Both the position numbers and the translations under genes were made by a program. From positions 1 through 48,951 of the forward strand of contig NKXN01000016.1 of assembly GCA_002261155.1 (NCBI GenBank): a DNA stretch of 48,951 nucleotides. The letters run 5' to 3'. This DNA is from Bacillaceae bacterium SAS-127. GTDB lineage: Bacteria > Bacillota > Bacilli > Bacillales > Domibacillaceae. Within the stretch, counting starts at the first letter, position 1. Every line of letters starts with the position of its first letter. Under the pieces are notes generated by a model, which had not been told where the DNA came from, did no database searches, and saw nothing but the letters and a program-made list of their open reading frames with translations. Of this stretch, positions 1-7,842 are shown in pieces.

Positions 1-107
1 CGAAGCTGGTCTTGGTACGGCGGCACTTATCGCTGGAAATGCCCGTGCGGATCATCCGAGTGAAGCAAGCACTTGTAGCGATGACAGGGACATTTATTGT
101 GACGATT
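1..107 (+). pseudogene. Fragment of alanine/glycine:cation symporter (AGCS family)
   Basis: The first ~107 bases encode an AGCS-like stretch: EAGLGTAALIAGNARADHP, then after a one-base frame change VKQALVAMTGTFIVTI. In AGCS permeases a Glu-Ala-Gly-Leu-Gly motif is followed by an HP(V)-x-QG/A-L block and a helix beginning MTGTF (recalled from the family). Homology ends near base 107, just before the hsdR stop codon, and no remainder of the gene occurs elsewhere in the window. I infer a sodium:alanine/glycine symporter gene that is frameshifted near base 59-60 and truncated where the restriction island begins. The N-terminal part lies outside the window. Confidence 0.6.
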
Positions 108-118
108 GAACATCTATT

Positions 119-3106
119 CTACCCATTCACTTCCACATAAACTTCATCCATCATGTCTTCCATAATGAAGGTTCTAAAATCTTCGTTCTCTAAAATCTTC
201 ATAAAGAATTTTTCGTTGCTGCTCATCCGGTCAATTACGAAGTTCATGAATGATTTTTCGAAAGCGAACTTGAAATTGTCTTTTGTATTGTTTTTTGCTT
301 TTTGTTGAATGTCTTCACTGTTTAGCATATCTTCTTTGACTTGGTCACGTGAAAGAAGATCGATTTTCGTAAAATCGGTACCGAAGCGCTCATTTAGCTT
401 ATCTAATATAGAGGATAACCGAACCTTCTCATCTTCCGCTACTCCACCTGCACCATGTGAAGTTGGCTTTAAATCGACGCCACCTGTTTTCTCTAGTTCA
501 ATGCTGCCTTCAAATACTTTCTGATTGCGATAATATTGAAGAGCGACATCATCCGCCACATACACGTCTTTATCTTTACTACTGCGCGGCAGCTTACGTA
601 ATAGGTAATTTAAGTAGATATATAGCTTATGCAAATCAATATCAATGAATGTTGCGATTTGCAAGATGAATGCATATGTACGGACAAATTTCGTAGCTGA
701 TGCTTTAAATGCTTCTTGTTCTTCCTTATCTAATTGCTTAAAACGCTCTATCCCTTGATCAATCCATGCATTTAGTTCTGTTTGCGCCTTCGTGGACTTT
801 TTAAATCCACCTTTAATCTCTAGTTCATTGACAGCTTGTACTTCTTCCTCTGTAAAAACTTGATACGGTTCTATCTCTCCTTGTAAGTCATATAAAATGT
901 TCGGATCAGTTACTTCTTCCAAACCTGTTGTTTCATAATAAGGTTGGAATGAAGCCTTTATCTCTTCTGCGTCATTGACAAAGTCGAGGACAAACGTATC
1001 TTCTTTCCCTGGACAAGTACGGTTTAAGCGAGATAATGTTTGAACGGCTTTAATCCCGCTAAGCGGTTTATCCACGTACATCGTATGCAACAATGGCTCA
1101 TCAAAACCCGTTTGATATTTTTCTGCTACAAGCAACACCTTATACTCATCTGAATTAAACTTTTCTGGTAATTCCTTTTCACTGAACCCATTCATATCTG
1201 GCTCTGAATATGGAATTTCGCCATCTTTCACAATACCAGAGAAAGCAACAACCGTTTTCAAGTCATCGTAGCCCATCTTATCGATATATTGATCAAAAGC
1301 GATTTTATAGCGTACCGCATGCAAACGGCTTGCTGTTACGACCATCGCCTTGGCACGGCCGCCAATTTTATGACGAGCAAAGTGACGATAATGCTCAATA
1401 ATGATTTCTGTTTTTTGCGCAATGCTATGTGGATGTAAAGATACATATTGGGCTAACTTTTTTGTTGCCTGTTTTTGCGACACTAATGGGTCGTCATCGA
1501 CTTTTTTAGCAATTTTATAAAACGTTTGATACGTCGTGTAATTGCTTAACACATCTAAAATAAACCCTTCTTCAATCGCTTGGCGCATGGTGTATTCATG
1601 GAAGGCACGTGGCTTGCCATCCGTGTCGATCGTACCAAATTTTTCAATCGTTTTCGGCTTTGGTGTGGCCGTAAAAGCAAAGAATGAAATATTATCTTGT
1701 TTCCCGCTTTTTATAATCCGTTCCACGATTTGCTCATCGGAATTATCCATATTTTCTTCCGCTATACGATCTTCTTCATAGGCATCTTCTAACGTCTTAT
1801 CCGATAAAATGTTCGTTAATGCCGTCGAAGCTTTCCCACCTTGTGAGGAGTGCGCTTCATCAATAATCACCGCATACTTTTTACGGTCAAAACTAGATAC
1901 TTTCTCCATAATAAACGGGAACTTTTGCAGTGTTGTAATAATAATACGCGTTTCACCGATAATCGCTTGAGCGAGCTGGTTTGAATCTTTATTAATACGC
2001 TCTACCATCCCCGCTTTATGCTCCAGCTGATACACCGCATCTTGCAGTTGCTTATCTAACACACGGCGGTCGGTAATGACAATAACACTACTAAATACCG
2101 CATTATTTTCTTCATCATGTAGCTTGGCTAAACGATGAGCAAGCCAAGAGATCGAGTTCGTCTTTCCACTCCCGGCACTATGCTGAATCAAATAATTGTG
2201 ACCAACTGATTTCACTTGTACATCTGTCTCAAGTTTCCGGACAACATCTAATTGATGAAAACGTGGGAAAATCAACATGTTACGTTCACCAATCGTTTCA
2301 CCATTCGAATCTAAAATATCGTCCTTCTTCACAAAGACAAAGCGGAATAAAATATCTAGCAAACTATCAGGAGCTAATATCTCTTCCCATAAATAATGTG
2401 TGCGATAGCTATTGTAAACCGTTGGATTCCCTTTCCCACCGTTATTCCCTTTATTAAACGGTAAGAAATACGTTTTCTCTTTCTTCAGCTCCGTTGTCAT
2501 AAACACTTCATCTGTATCAACCGCAAAATAAACAACGACACGCTCATTAAACTTAAACAACTGCTCTTTCGGATCACGATCATTTTTCAGCTGCTTCATT
2601 CCGTCCGCAACAGTTTGACCTGTCAACTGATTTTTCAGTTCCATGACAACGAGCGGTAAACCGTTCACAAATAGCACCATATCTAAACTATTCGTATGCT
2701 TATCGCTATAATACACTTGGCGGCTCACCGTGAACCTATTTTTTTGATACAGCTCATTCATTAACTGATTCATCGTCGTCGGTGGCTTATTGTAAATCAG
2801 CTTCAGCGTTACCCCACGATCTTTAATCCCGTGGCGCAAACAATAAACCACACCTTGCTTCTTCAGCTGATCACAAATGCGATCAAGCACCTTCCACTTA
2901 TAATCAGCACCGTACATTTTCTCTAATACTCGAAGTGACTTCACTTGTGTATCTTCTAAAAAGGAAAATAACTCCTCCACATCCAATACATACTGCTTAA
3001 ATAAACGACTTGCCTCCCCTTCAAGCGTACGTTTCGTATACCCGTTCACTAGGAAGGCATCTTCAATATTCGTCTCAAACCCTCTCTCCGTCGGATCAAT
3101 CGCCAT
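119..3106 (-). CDS. hsdR: Type I restriction enzyme R subunit (HsdR), nuclease-translocase
   Basis: This is the motor and nuclease subunit of a type I restriction-modification complex, which translocates unmodified DNA and cuts it. The reading frame opens with GTG and three ATG codons. A GAGGTG Shine-Dalgarno at 3113-3118 best fits the last ATG (3104-3106), so I start there; numbering below counts from the GTG. The N-terminal PD-(D/E)xK nuclease shows Asp145 and Glu159-x-Lys161. Walker A is HSAGSGKTN at about 312-320 and the DEAH box is at 419-422; the C-terminal HsdM-binding region is helical. About 995 residues is normal for the family. It directly follows hsdS and is the last gene of the island. 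Confidence 0.95.
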   Translation of the reverse strand: MAIDPTERGFETNIEDAFLVNGYTKRTLEGEASRLFKQYVLDVEELFSFLEDTQVKSLRVLEKMYGADYKWKVLDRICDQLKKQGVVYCLRHGIKDRGVTLKLIYNKPPTTMNQLMNELYQKNRFTVSRQVYYSDKHTNSLDMVLFVNGLPLVVMELKNQLTGQTVADGMKQLKNDRDPKEQLFKFNERVVVYFAVDTDEVFMTTELKKEKTYFLPFNKGNNGGKGNPTVYNSYRTHYLWEEILAPDSLLDILFRFVFVKKDDILDSNGETIGERNMLIFPRFHQLDVVRKLETDVQVKSVGHNYLIQHSAGSGKTNSISWLAHRLAKLHDEENNAVFSSVIVITDRRVLDKQLQDAVYQLEHKAGMVERINKDSNQLAQAIIGETRIIITTLQKFPFIMEKVSSFDRKKYAVIIDEAHSSQGGKASTALTNILSDKTLEDAYEEDRIAEENMDNSDEQIVERIIKSGKQDNISFFAFTATPKPKTIEKFGTIDTDGKPRAFHEYTMRQAIEEGFILDVLSNYTTYQTFYKIAKKVDDDPLVSQKQATKKLAQYVSLHPHSIAQKTEIIIEHYRHFARHKIGGRAKAMVVTASRLHAVRYKIAFDQYIDKMGYDDLKTVVAFSGIVKDGEIPYSEPDMNGFSEKELPEKFNSDEYKVLLVAEKYQTGFDEPLLHTMYVDKPLSGIKAVQTLSRLNRTCPGKEDTFVLDFVNDAEEIKASFQPYYETTGLEEVTDPNILYDLQGEIEPYQVFTEEEVQAVNELEIKGGFKKSTKAQTELNAWIDQGIERFKQLDKEEQEAFKASATKFVRTYAFILQIATFIDIDLHKLYIYLNYLLRKLPRSSKDKDVYVADDVALQYYRNQKVFEGSIELEKTGGVDLKPTSHGAGGVAEDEKVRLSSILDKLNERFGTDFTKIDLLSRDQVKEDMLNSEDIQQKAKNNTKDNFKFAFEKSFMNFVIDRMSSNEKFFMKILENEDFRTFIMEDMMDEVYVEVNG

Positions 3107-3116
3107 CATCATCACC

Positions 3117-4367
3117 TCATTCTACTTCTACTTCAAAATCTCGCACGTCGATCTTACCAGTTACCGCCTCGTAGATTAGGGATTGGCGGTATTCTTTTAG
3201 TTTTTGGATTTCACCTTGAATATCAGAAATTAATTGTACCGTTTGAACATTTATTTCCTCTAGTTTAGCCGCAAGCTCTATTTGTTCATTTTTTGCTGGC
3301 ATAGGAACTGCAAGGTTTAATATTGTGGATACAGAAAGTCCAGGTTGTGCTGCTGAAATTGAATATTGATTTAAATTCATACCCTCTAATAAATAGCCCA
3401 AAAATCTAATGTCAACATAATTGGTTTCTACAACTACTGCATGTTCTGTTGCCCAAAATTCACCACTTGCAAATGTGACATTACCACAAAGTGCTCCTTG
3501 CCGACCTATTAACAAATATTCTCCTGTGTGTGTATATTTTGAAGTATAACCTCGAAAACCACCGCCGCCATATACTTTATATTGACCCTCAGAATTGATA
3601 TCTAATGAATCTATGGATTCTCCACTTTTCATTTTCGTTAAATACTTTAATTTTACTATTTTCCAATGCTCAGGCACCTCACCAATCCACTCCACACCTG
3701 AATCTTTCATTTTCACATTTGGATTTAACCCTTTTGTTACCACTTCTGTGATGATTGATTGGCGATTTTCTTCTAATAATTTTATTAATTTTTCCTTTTC
3801 AGTAACTAAATTATCTATTTCAAACACTTTCTTTTCTATATAATTAACAAGCTTACTTTGAACAAATAGAGGTGGCAATGAAATAAATAAATTCTCAATA
3901 ACTTTCATACCTATATTTTGTTGAGTTCCATAACTCCAACTAATCTCAACTTGTTCCCGGAATGCAAGTGAGTCAATAAAATAGTATAGATAACGTGGTA
4001 AAACTTTTTCTTGGTTTGCTCGAATTAAAGCTAACGGCGACCAAATACTAAATTCTTCATCTGTTTCAACCATTGCTACATTCCCTGTTGTAGCCCCTGA
4101 CTTAACCATGAAAATATCATTTCTCTGTGGTTTACATTTCTTAATGTATTTTTCATAGTCCTCACTAGATATATATCCCCTTTTCAAACCGAAGTTTAAT
4201 TTTCCTTTTTTTACCGACTCTGCCGACAGGAAAGGAATACCTTCTTCTAATATTTCTGGGGTTTCATGTGGACCATCAGTTATTGGGATTTCTAGCACCC
4301 TCTTAATTTTTAGTACTTTCCAATCTAAATTATTAAGAGTTTCTTCTAATTCAAATAAAGGTTTCAT
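3117..4367 (-). CDS. hsdS: Type I restriction-modification specificity subunit (HsdS)
   Basis: This is the DNA-recognition subunit, shared by the methylase and the restriction complex. At 416 residues it has the usual layout of two target-recognition domains separated by a helical spacer. The first half ends with a long helix (around 165-205) and VVTKGLNPNVKMKDSGVEW, followed by IGEVPEHWKIVKLKYL, the standard start of the second domain. The C-terminus (LIYEAVTGKIDVRDFEVE) is also typical. The start codon overlaps the hsdM stop by 4 nt, which implies translational coupling. The N-terminus is slightly unusual because the gene lacks an obvious first GEIPEHW-type motif. The target sequence cannot be read from the sequence. 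Confidence 0.93.
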   Translation of the reverse strand: MKPLFELEETLNNLDWKVLKIKRVLEIPITDGPHETPEILEEGIPFLSAESVKKGKLNFGLKRGYISSEDYEKYIKKCKPQRNDIFMVKSGATTGNVAMVETDEEFSIWSPLALIRANQEKVLPRYLYYFIDSLAFREQVEISWSYGTQQNIGMKVIENLFISLPPLFVQSKLVNYIEKKVFEIDNLVTEKEKLIKLLEENRQSIITEVVTKGLNPNVKMKDSGVEWIGEVPEHWKIVKLKYLTKMKSGESIDSLDINSEGQYKVYGGGGFRGYTSKYTHTGEYLLIGRQGALCGNVTFASGEFWATEHAVVVETNYVDIRFLGYLLEGMNLNQYSISAAQPGLSVSTILNLAVPMPAKNEQIELAAKLEEINVQTVQLISDIQGEIQKLKEYRQSLIYEAVTGKIDVRDFEVEVE

Positions 4368-6379
4368 CCCATCACCTTCTTCAACTTCTCTAAAATACTA
4401 GCCTCAAGCTCCTTGATCTCCTCCATAATCTCCGCTGAGCTACGAAGGGCTGTGTATTTATAGAATTGACGTGTGAATGGGATTTCATAGCCTATTTTTG
4501 TTTTTGATTCATCAATCCATGCATCAGGAACATGCGGGGTTACTTCTCGTTCAAAGTATACTTGAATGTCCTCTTTTAACGGTACGTTTTCTGTATCACG
4601 TAAGTCTGTATCTGGTTCGATGTCTGTTTTGTTTTTCATGCATACATCGGCTGTTTCGTCTTTTTCAGAAAGACCCGCTACAATCGCTTTGAATACAGGT
4701 GCACCAATTGTAATGTTCGCTTCTTTGAACGCTTCTTTTAGCACTTTCGTAAATGCTTCACGATTTTTATATACTGTATCACTTTCAAGCGTGCGTAATA
4801 CGTATAAAGTCTGTGTTTGTAGCTTCTTGCCTTCTTCCATTTCAAAATGGCCTGCATCGCCTTTTTTCTTCGATTTGGCTAAGTTCGCAAAGCCTTTTTG
4901 ATCTGTTACACGTGCAATACGTTCTTCTGTTACGTGAAAGTTTAAGCGTAGTGGGCGTTCTACTGTGATTTTTGCATACCCGAAGTCTTCATTATCAAAA
5001 ATTTTTACATATTCACTTGGTTGGAACTGGCCGTACAAACGAACGATTTCATTCATTTGCTCTTCTGTAATTTCGTTACGCTTGCTCCCCATGCTTTTTT
5101 TCATCTTCTTGAAGAAACCGACTGCATTGACTAAACATACTTTCCCTTTATGCAAAGGAGCTTTATTATTCGTTAAAATCCAAATATATGTAGCAATACC
5201 CGTATTGTAGAATAAGTCATTTGGTAACGCTACGATCCCTTCTACTAGGTCATTTTCAAGTACATATTTACGAATCTCACTTTCACCTGACCCTGCATCA
5301 CCAGTAAATAACGGTGAACCATTCATAATAATCGCAAGTCTAGAGCCTTGTGGATTTTCTGCTGTTACTGGTTTCATTTTGGAAATTAAGTGAAGTAAGA
5401 ATAATAGCTGTCCATCACTTGTACGAGGTGTACCCGGACCGAAGCGACCATTATAGCCTTGTTCTTCATGTTCAGCTTTAATAGGCTTTTCATACGATTT
5501 CCAGTCTACTCCGTACGGCGGGTTACTAATTAGATAGTCGAACTTATCATGTGCAAATTGATCGTTTGATAACGTATTACCTAAACGAATATTTCTCGCA
5601 TCTTCCCCTTTAATAAGAAGGTCGGCTTTACAGATAGCATACGACTCAGGGTTAATTTCCTGCCCGAAAAACTCTAAATGCGCTGTTGGATTTTGGCTGA
5701 GTAAGTAATCTTGTGCTACAGACCCCATTCCACCTGTACCAGCTGCACAGTCATATAATGTTTGTGTTAAACCCGGCTTCGTTAAAATGCTCACATCGTC
5801 ATGTAAAAATAATAAATGCGTCATTAAGCCAATGACTTCACGAGGGGTATAGTGATCACCCGCTTCTGCATGTTCTGAGAAACGACGAATTAACTCTTCA
5901 AAGATATAACCCATTTCTACGTTTGATACCACTTCTGGGTGTAAATCAATTTCGCTAAAGCGTTTAATTGTTAAGTATAATAAATCATTGTTATCTAACT
6001 TTTCGATTTGGCGATCAAAGTCAAAGTGGTCCATAATATCACGAGCTGTTTTTGAAAAACCGTTAATGTAGTCACGTAAGTTGTCGGCAATATTATCCGC
6101 ATCACTTAATAATTTTTGGAAAGTATAGTTACTTGTATTATGGAAGTTTTGCTTAGCAATACGATTTAAAATCGGCTCACGCGCATCTTCGTTCATCGCT
6201 TTAAACTTTTCAAAGTTTGTTAATACGTCGTGTTTTGTGCTCTCTAATACGCAGTCAAAGCGGCGCAATACAGCTAACGGTAACACGACTTTCCCGTACT
6301 CTTCTGGTTTATACGGCCCACGCAAAACCTCTGCGATCGACCAAATGAAACTTACTTTATCTTGAAAGTTGATCATCAT
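4364..6379 (-). CDS. hsdM: Type I restriction-modification methylase (HsdM), N6-adenine
   Basis: This adenine-N6 methyltransferase subunit protects host sites using the specificity of HsdS. The N-terminal helical HsdM domain (about 1-150) is followed by the SAM-binding motif I AAGTGGM (212-218) and the catalytic NPPY at 286-289. At 671 residues it is a longer-than-minimal HsdM; the extra C-terminal part is probably helical and contacts HsdS/HsdR. Two tandem ATGs (6379 and 6376) sit 4 and 7 nt behind GAGGAG, and either could be used. It begins the hsdMSR block, with a 70-nt gap to the upstream 40-codon ORF, and overlaps hsdS. Confidence 0.95.
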   Translation of the reverse strand: MMINFQDKVSFIWSIAEVLRGPYKPEEYGKVVLPLAVLRRFDCVLESTKHDVLTNFEKFKAMNEDAREPILNRIAKQNFHNTSNYTFQKLLSDADNIADNLRDYINGFSKTARDIMDHFDFDRQIEKLDNNDLLYLTIKRFSEIDLHPEVVSNVEMGYIFEELIRRFSEHAEAGDHYTPREVIGLMTHLLFLHDDVSILTKPGLTQTLYDCAAGTGGMGSVAQDYLLSQNPTAHLEFFGQEINPESYAICKADLLIKGEDARNIRLGNTLSNDQFAHDKFDYLISNPPYGVDWKSYEKPIKAEHEEQGYNGRFGPGTPRTSDGQLLFLLHLISKMKPVTAENPQGSRLAIIMNGSPLFTGDAGSGESEIRKYVLENDLVEGIVALPNDLFYNTGIATYIWILTNNKAPLHKGKVCLVNAVGFFKKMKKSMGSKRNEITEEQMNEIVRLYGQFQPSEYVKIFDNEDFGYAKITVERPLRLNFHVTEERIARVTDQKGFANLAKSKKKGDAGHFEMEEGKKLQTQTLYVLRTLESDTVYKNREAFTKVLKEAFKEANITIGAPVFKAIVAGLSEKDETADVCMKNKTDIEPDTDLRDTENVPLKEDIQVYFEREVTPHVPDAWIDESKTKIGYEIPFTRQFYKYTALRSSAEIMEEIKELEASILEKLKKVMG

Positions 6380-6449
6380 ATGTCTCCTCTATACTATATA
6401 ATTCTAAAGTCCTCACACATACATAAAGTGTAGTGAATCCTTCTTTTGT

Positions 6450-6572
6450 TTACAAATGTTTTCTTTGTTTATACATCTCAGGGACTTCTATTTTTTTACT
6501 AGGTCGTGCAATTTTGTTATCCCAAAAATTAATAAGCTTCGGAGTATACTTCTTTCCTAGTTCCCTAATCAA
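6450..6572 (-). CDS. Possible 40-residue ORF between membrane gene and hsdM
   Basis: A TTG-initiated ORF overlaps the stop codon of the three-helix membrane gene in a TTGA arrangement, with AAGAGG just upstream. The product is basic (begins IRELGKKYTPKLINFW, ends EMYKQRKHL) and has no membrane segment. I do not recognise it. It could be a translationally coupled small subunit of the neighbouring system, or the frameshifted tail of the upstream gene. The coupling geometry and lack of stops are the only support. Confidence 0.35.
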   Translation of the reverse strand: MIRELGKKYTPKLINFWDNKIARPSKKIEVPEMYKQRKHL

Positions 6573-7321
6573 AGATCCTCTTTTTTCCTTAACCCATTTA
6601 TATTTGCTCCTATAATCATTAATAGGCTGCAGAACACAATAGACAATATAAGGATTTGAATAGCTATTAAAAATGTACTATCGGGTAATTTTCTTGTGAA
6701 AAAATAATCATATATAGAATAAAAAGAAAAGAATATAGATGCCAATACGGCGAACTGACTAGCTTGAAACAATATGTAAATAAGCTCATGCCACATTCTA
6801 ATAAAAACATTTGTGGTTAAAGTTGTTTGAAACCAACGATACTCACCATATAAAGAGTAGAAGTTTTTCTCATATTCATCCTCCATCATAACTTTAAATA
6901 AAGACAGTTGCTTCCAACACTCCTGCCAATCTTCAAATTTCCTACTCTTTTTAAACTTAACGTAGAGATTTTCAGTCTCAATAAACCAATCAATAATAAA
7001 TTTGTTCCCTAACTTATAAAGGTCAGGGTTTAATGCAGAGAATTGTTCAAAAAAATGATCCATAAACTGCTCTCTCTTCTGGGCATCCTCAATTTCAAAT
7101 ATTCGCTTTAAATTAAAATACATCGGACCACATACTTCTTTGAGGTTAACGTCCACTTGCTGAAAAAAACGATTAATTTTTCCACTTCTCTGACCAGTAA
7201 TATATCCTAAAGAAGCAGCTACTATAGCTATAACTAACGGTAAGTATGGAATATATTCTTTAATCACAATCGCCCCTATTTCACTTATCATCTTTTTATA
7301 TTTAAGTAATTTTACATTCAA
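6569..7321 (-). CDS. Three-helix membrane protein of unknown function in defence island
   Basis: The 250-residue protein has one predicted transmembrane segment near the N-terminus (about 23-42), then a mostly polar helical region of ~120 residues rich in aromatic and charged residues (about 43-165), then two more membrane helices (about 168-192 and 203-227). No catalytic motif is recognisable. The start at 7321 is a TTG with a weak ribosome site; the ATG at residue 11 is an alternative. It lies between the DndD-like cluster and hsdM in the same orientation, so it may be an anchor or effector of either system. Membrane effectors with a soluble sensor segment are common in phage defence, but this assignment is inference from position only. 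Confidence 0.75.
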   Translation of the reverse strand: MNVKLLKYKKMISEIGAIVIKEYIPYLPLVIAIVAASLGYITGQRSGKINRFFQQVDVNLKEVCGPMYFNLKRIFEIEDAQKREQFMDHFFEQFSALNPDLYKLGNKFIIDWFIETENLYVKFKKSRKFEDWQECWKQLSLFKVMMEDEYEKNFYSLYGEYRWFQTTLTTNVFIRMWHELIYILFQASQFAVLASIFFSFYSIYDYFFTRKLPDSTFLIAIQILILSIVFCSLLMIIGANINGLRKKEDL

Positions 7322-7381
7322 CTTACACGCCTAATCCCATTATTATCTATTTATAATTAATAATCCCTTGCAATTTCAAAC

Positions 7382-7828
7382 CTAAAACGGTACCTCTTCC
7401 ATCTGCCCCAACACATATCTTGACAATAACTTCTGAAATTCTTCCTCTCTACCCAACTGCAAAGAATATTCCCCGCTCTCAAGCTTTATCGCAACACTTT
7501 TCAACGGCTGCTCTATAAGAAAACGAAAGCCAGCATCCGCATATTTTTCTGCCTCTGCAAACATCTCTTTCTCTTCTGTCAGCTGTTTCGTTTTATCATA
7601 AATAAGAGACTGCAAAACTGCTTTTTGATAGGTTGTAAATGTATAAGCTTGAAATAGTTCAATGCCTTTATATGAGTCATCAATCGTGCCTAATCGATGA
7701 CCTACACACGCACATAGTGTGAAGAAAGAACTATGTTGTTCGAATATATTTTTGTTTCGTAAATCTTTAAAAAATGACAAATACTCTTTGCGCACTTTCA
7801 CGCGCAAAGAAGATGTTATTTCTTCCAT
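7382..7828 (-). CDS. 148-residue unknown protein, partner of DndD-like ATPase
   Basis: This is a small, mostly helical soluble protein with a central HxLGTIDDSYKGIELF stretch and an FTTYQKA helix. It has no metal-binding cluster and no membrane segment. An excellent ribosome site (GGGGAGG, 6 nt before ATG) and a 14-nt gap to the ATPase gene place it in one operon. DndD in phosphorothioate systems is accompanied by the small DndE, but the residues visible here do not resemble DndE as I remember it, and no DndC-like sulfurtransferase is present. I therefore leave it unnamed and infer an accessory subunit of the ATPase complex. Confidence 0.85.
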   Translation of the reverse strand: MEEITSSLRVKVRKEYLSFFKDLRNKNIFEQHSSFFTLCACVGHRLGTIDDSYKGIELFQAYTFTTYQKAVLQSLIYDKTKQLTEEKEMFAEAEKYADAGFRFLIEQPLKSVAIKLESGEYSLQLGREEEFQKLLSRYVLGQMEEVPF

Positions 7829-7842
7829 GTGAACGCCTCCCC

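Noticed and set aside
87-3106. Four initial Met codons of HsdR as a real N-terminal tract
   Set aside because: The ribosome site GAGGTG overlaps the first codons, so initiation most likely uses the last ATG and the Met run is an artefact of the longest frame.
6433-6615. Plus-strand ORFs inside minus-strand genes throughout the island
   Set aside because: They overlap well-supported genes in other frames, lack ribosome sites and show no family similarity.
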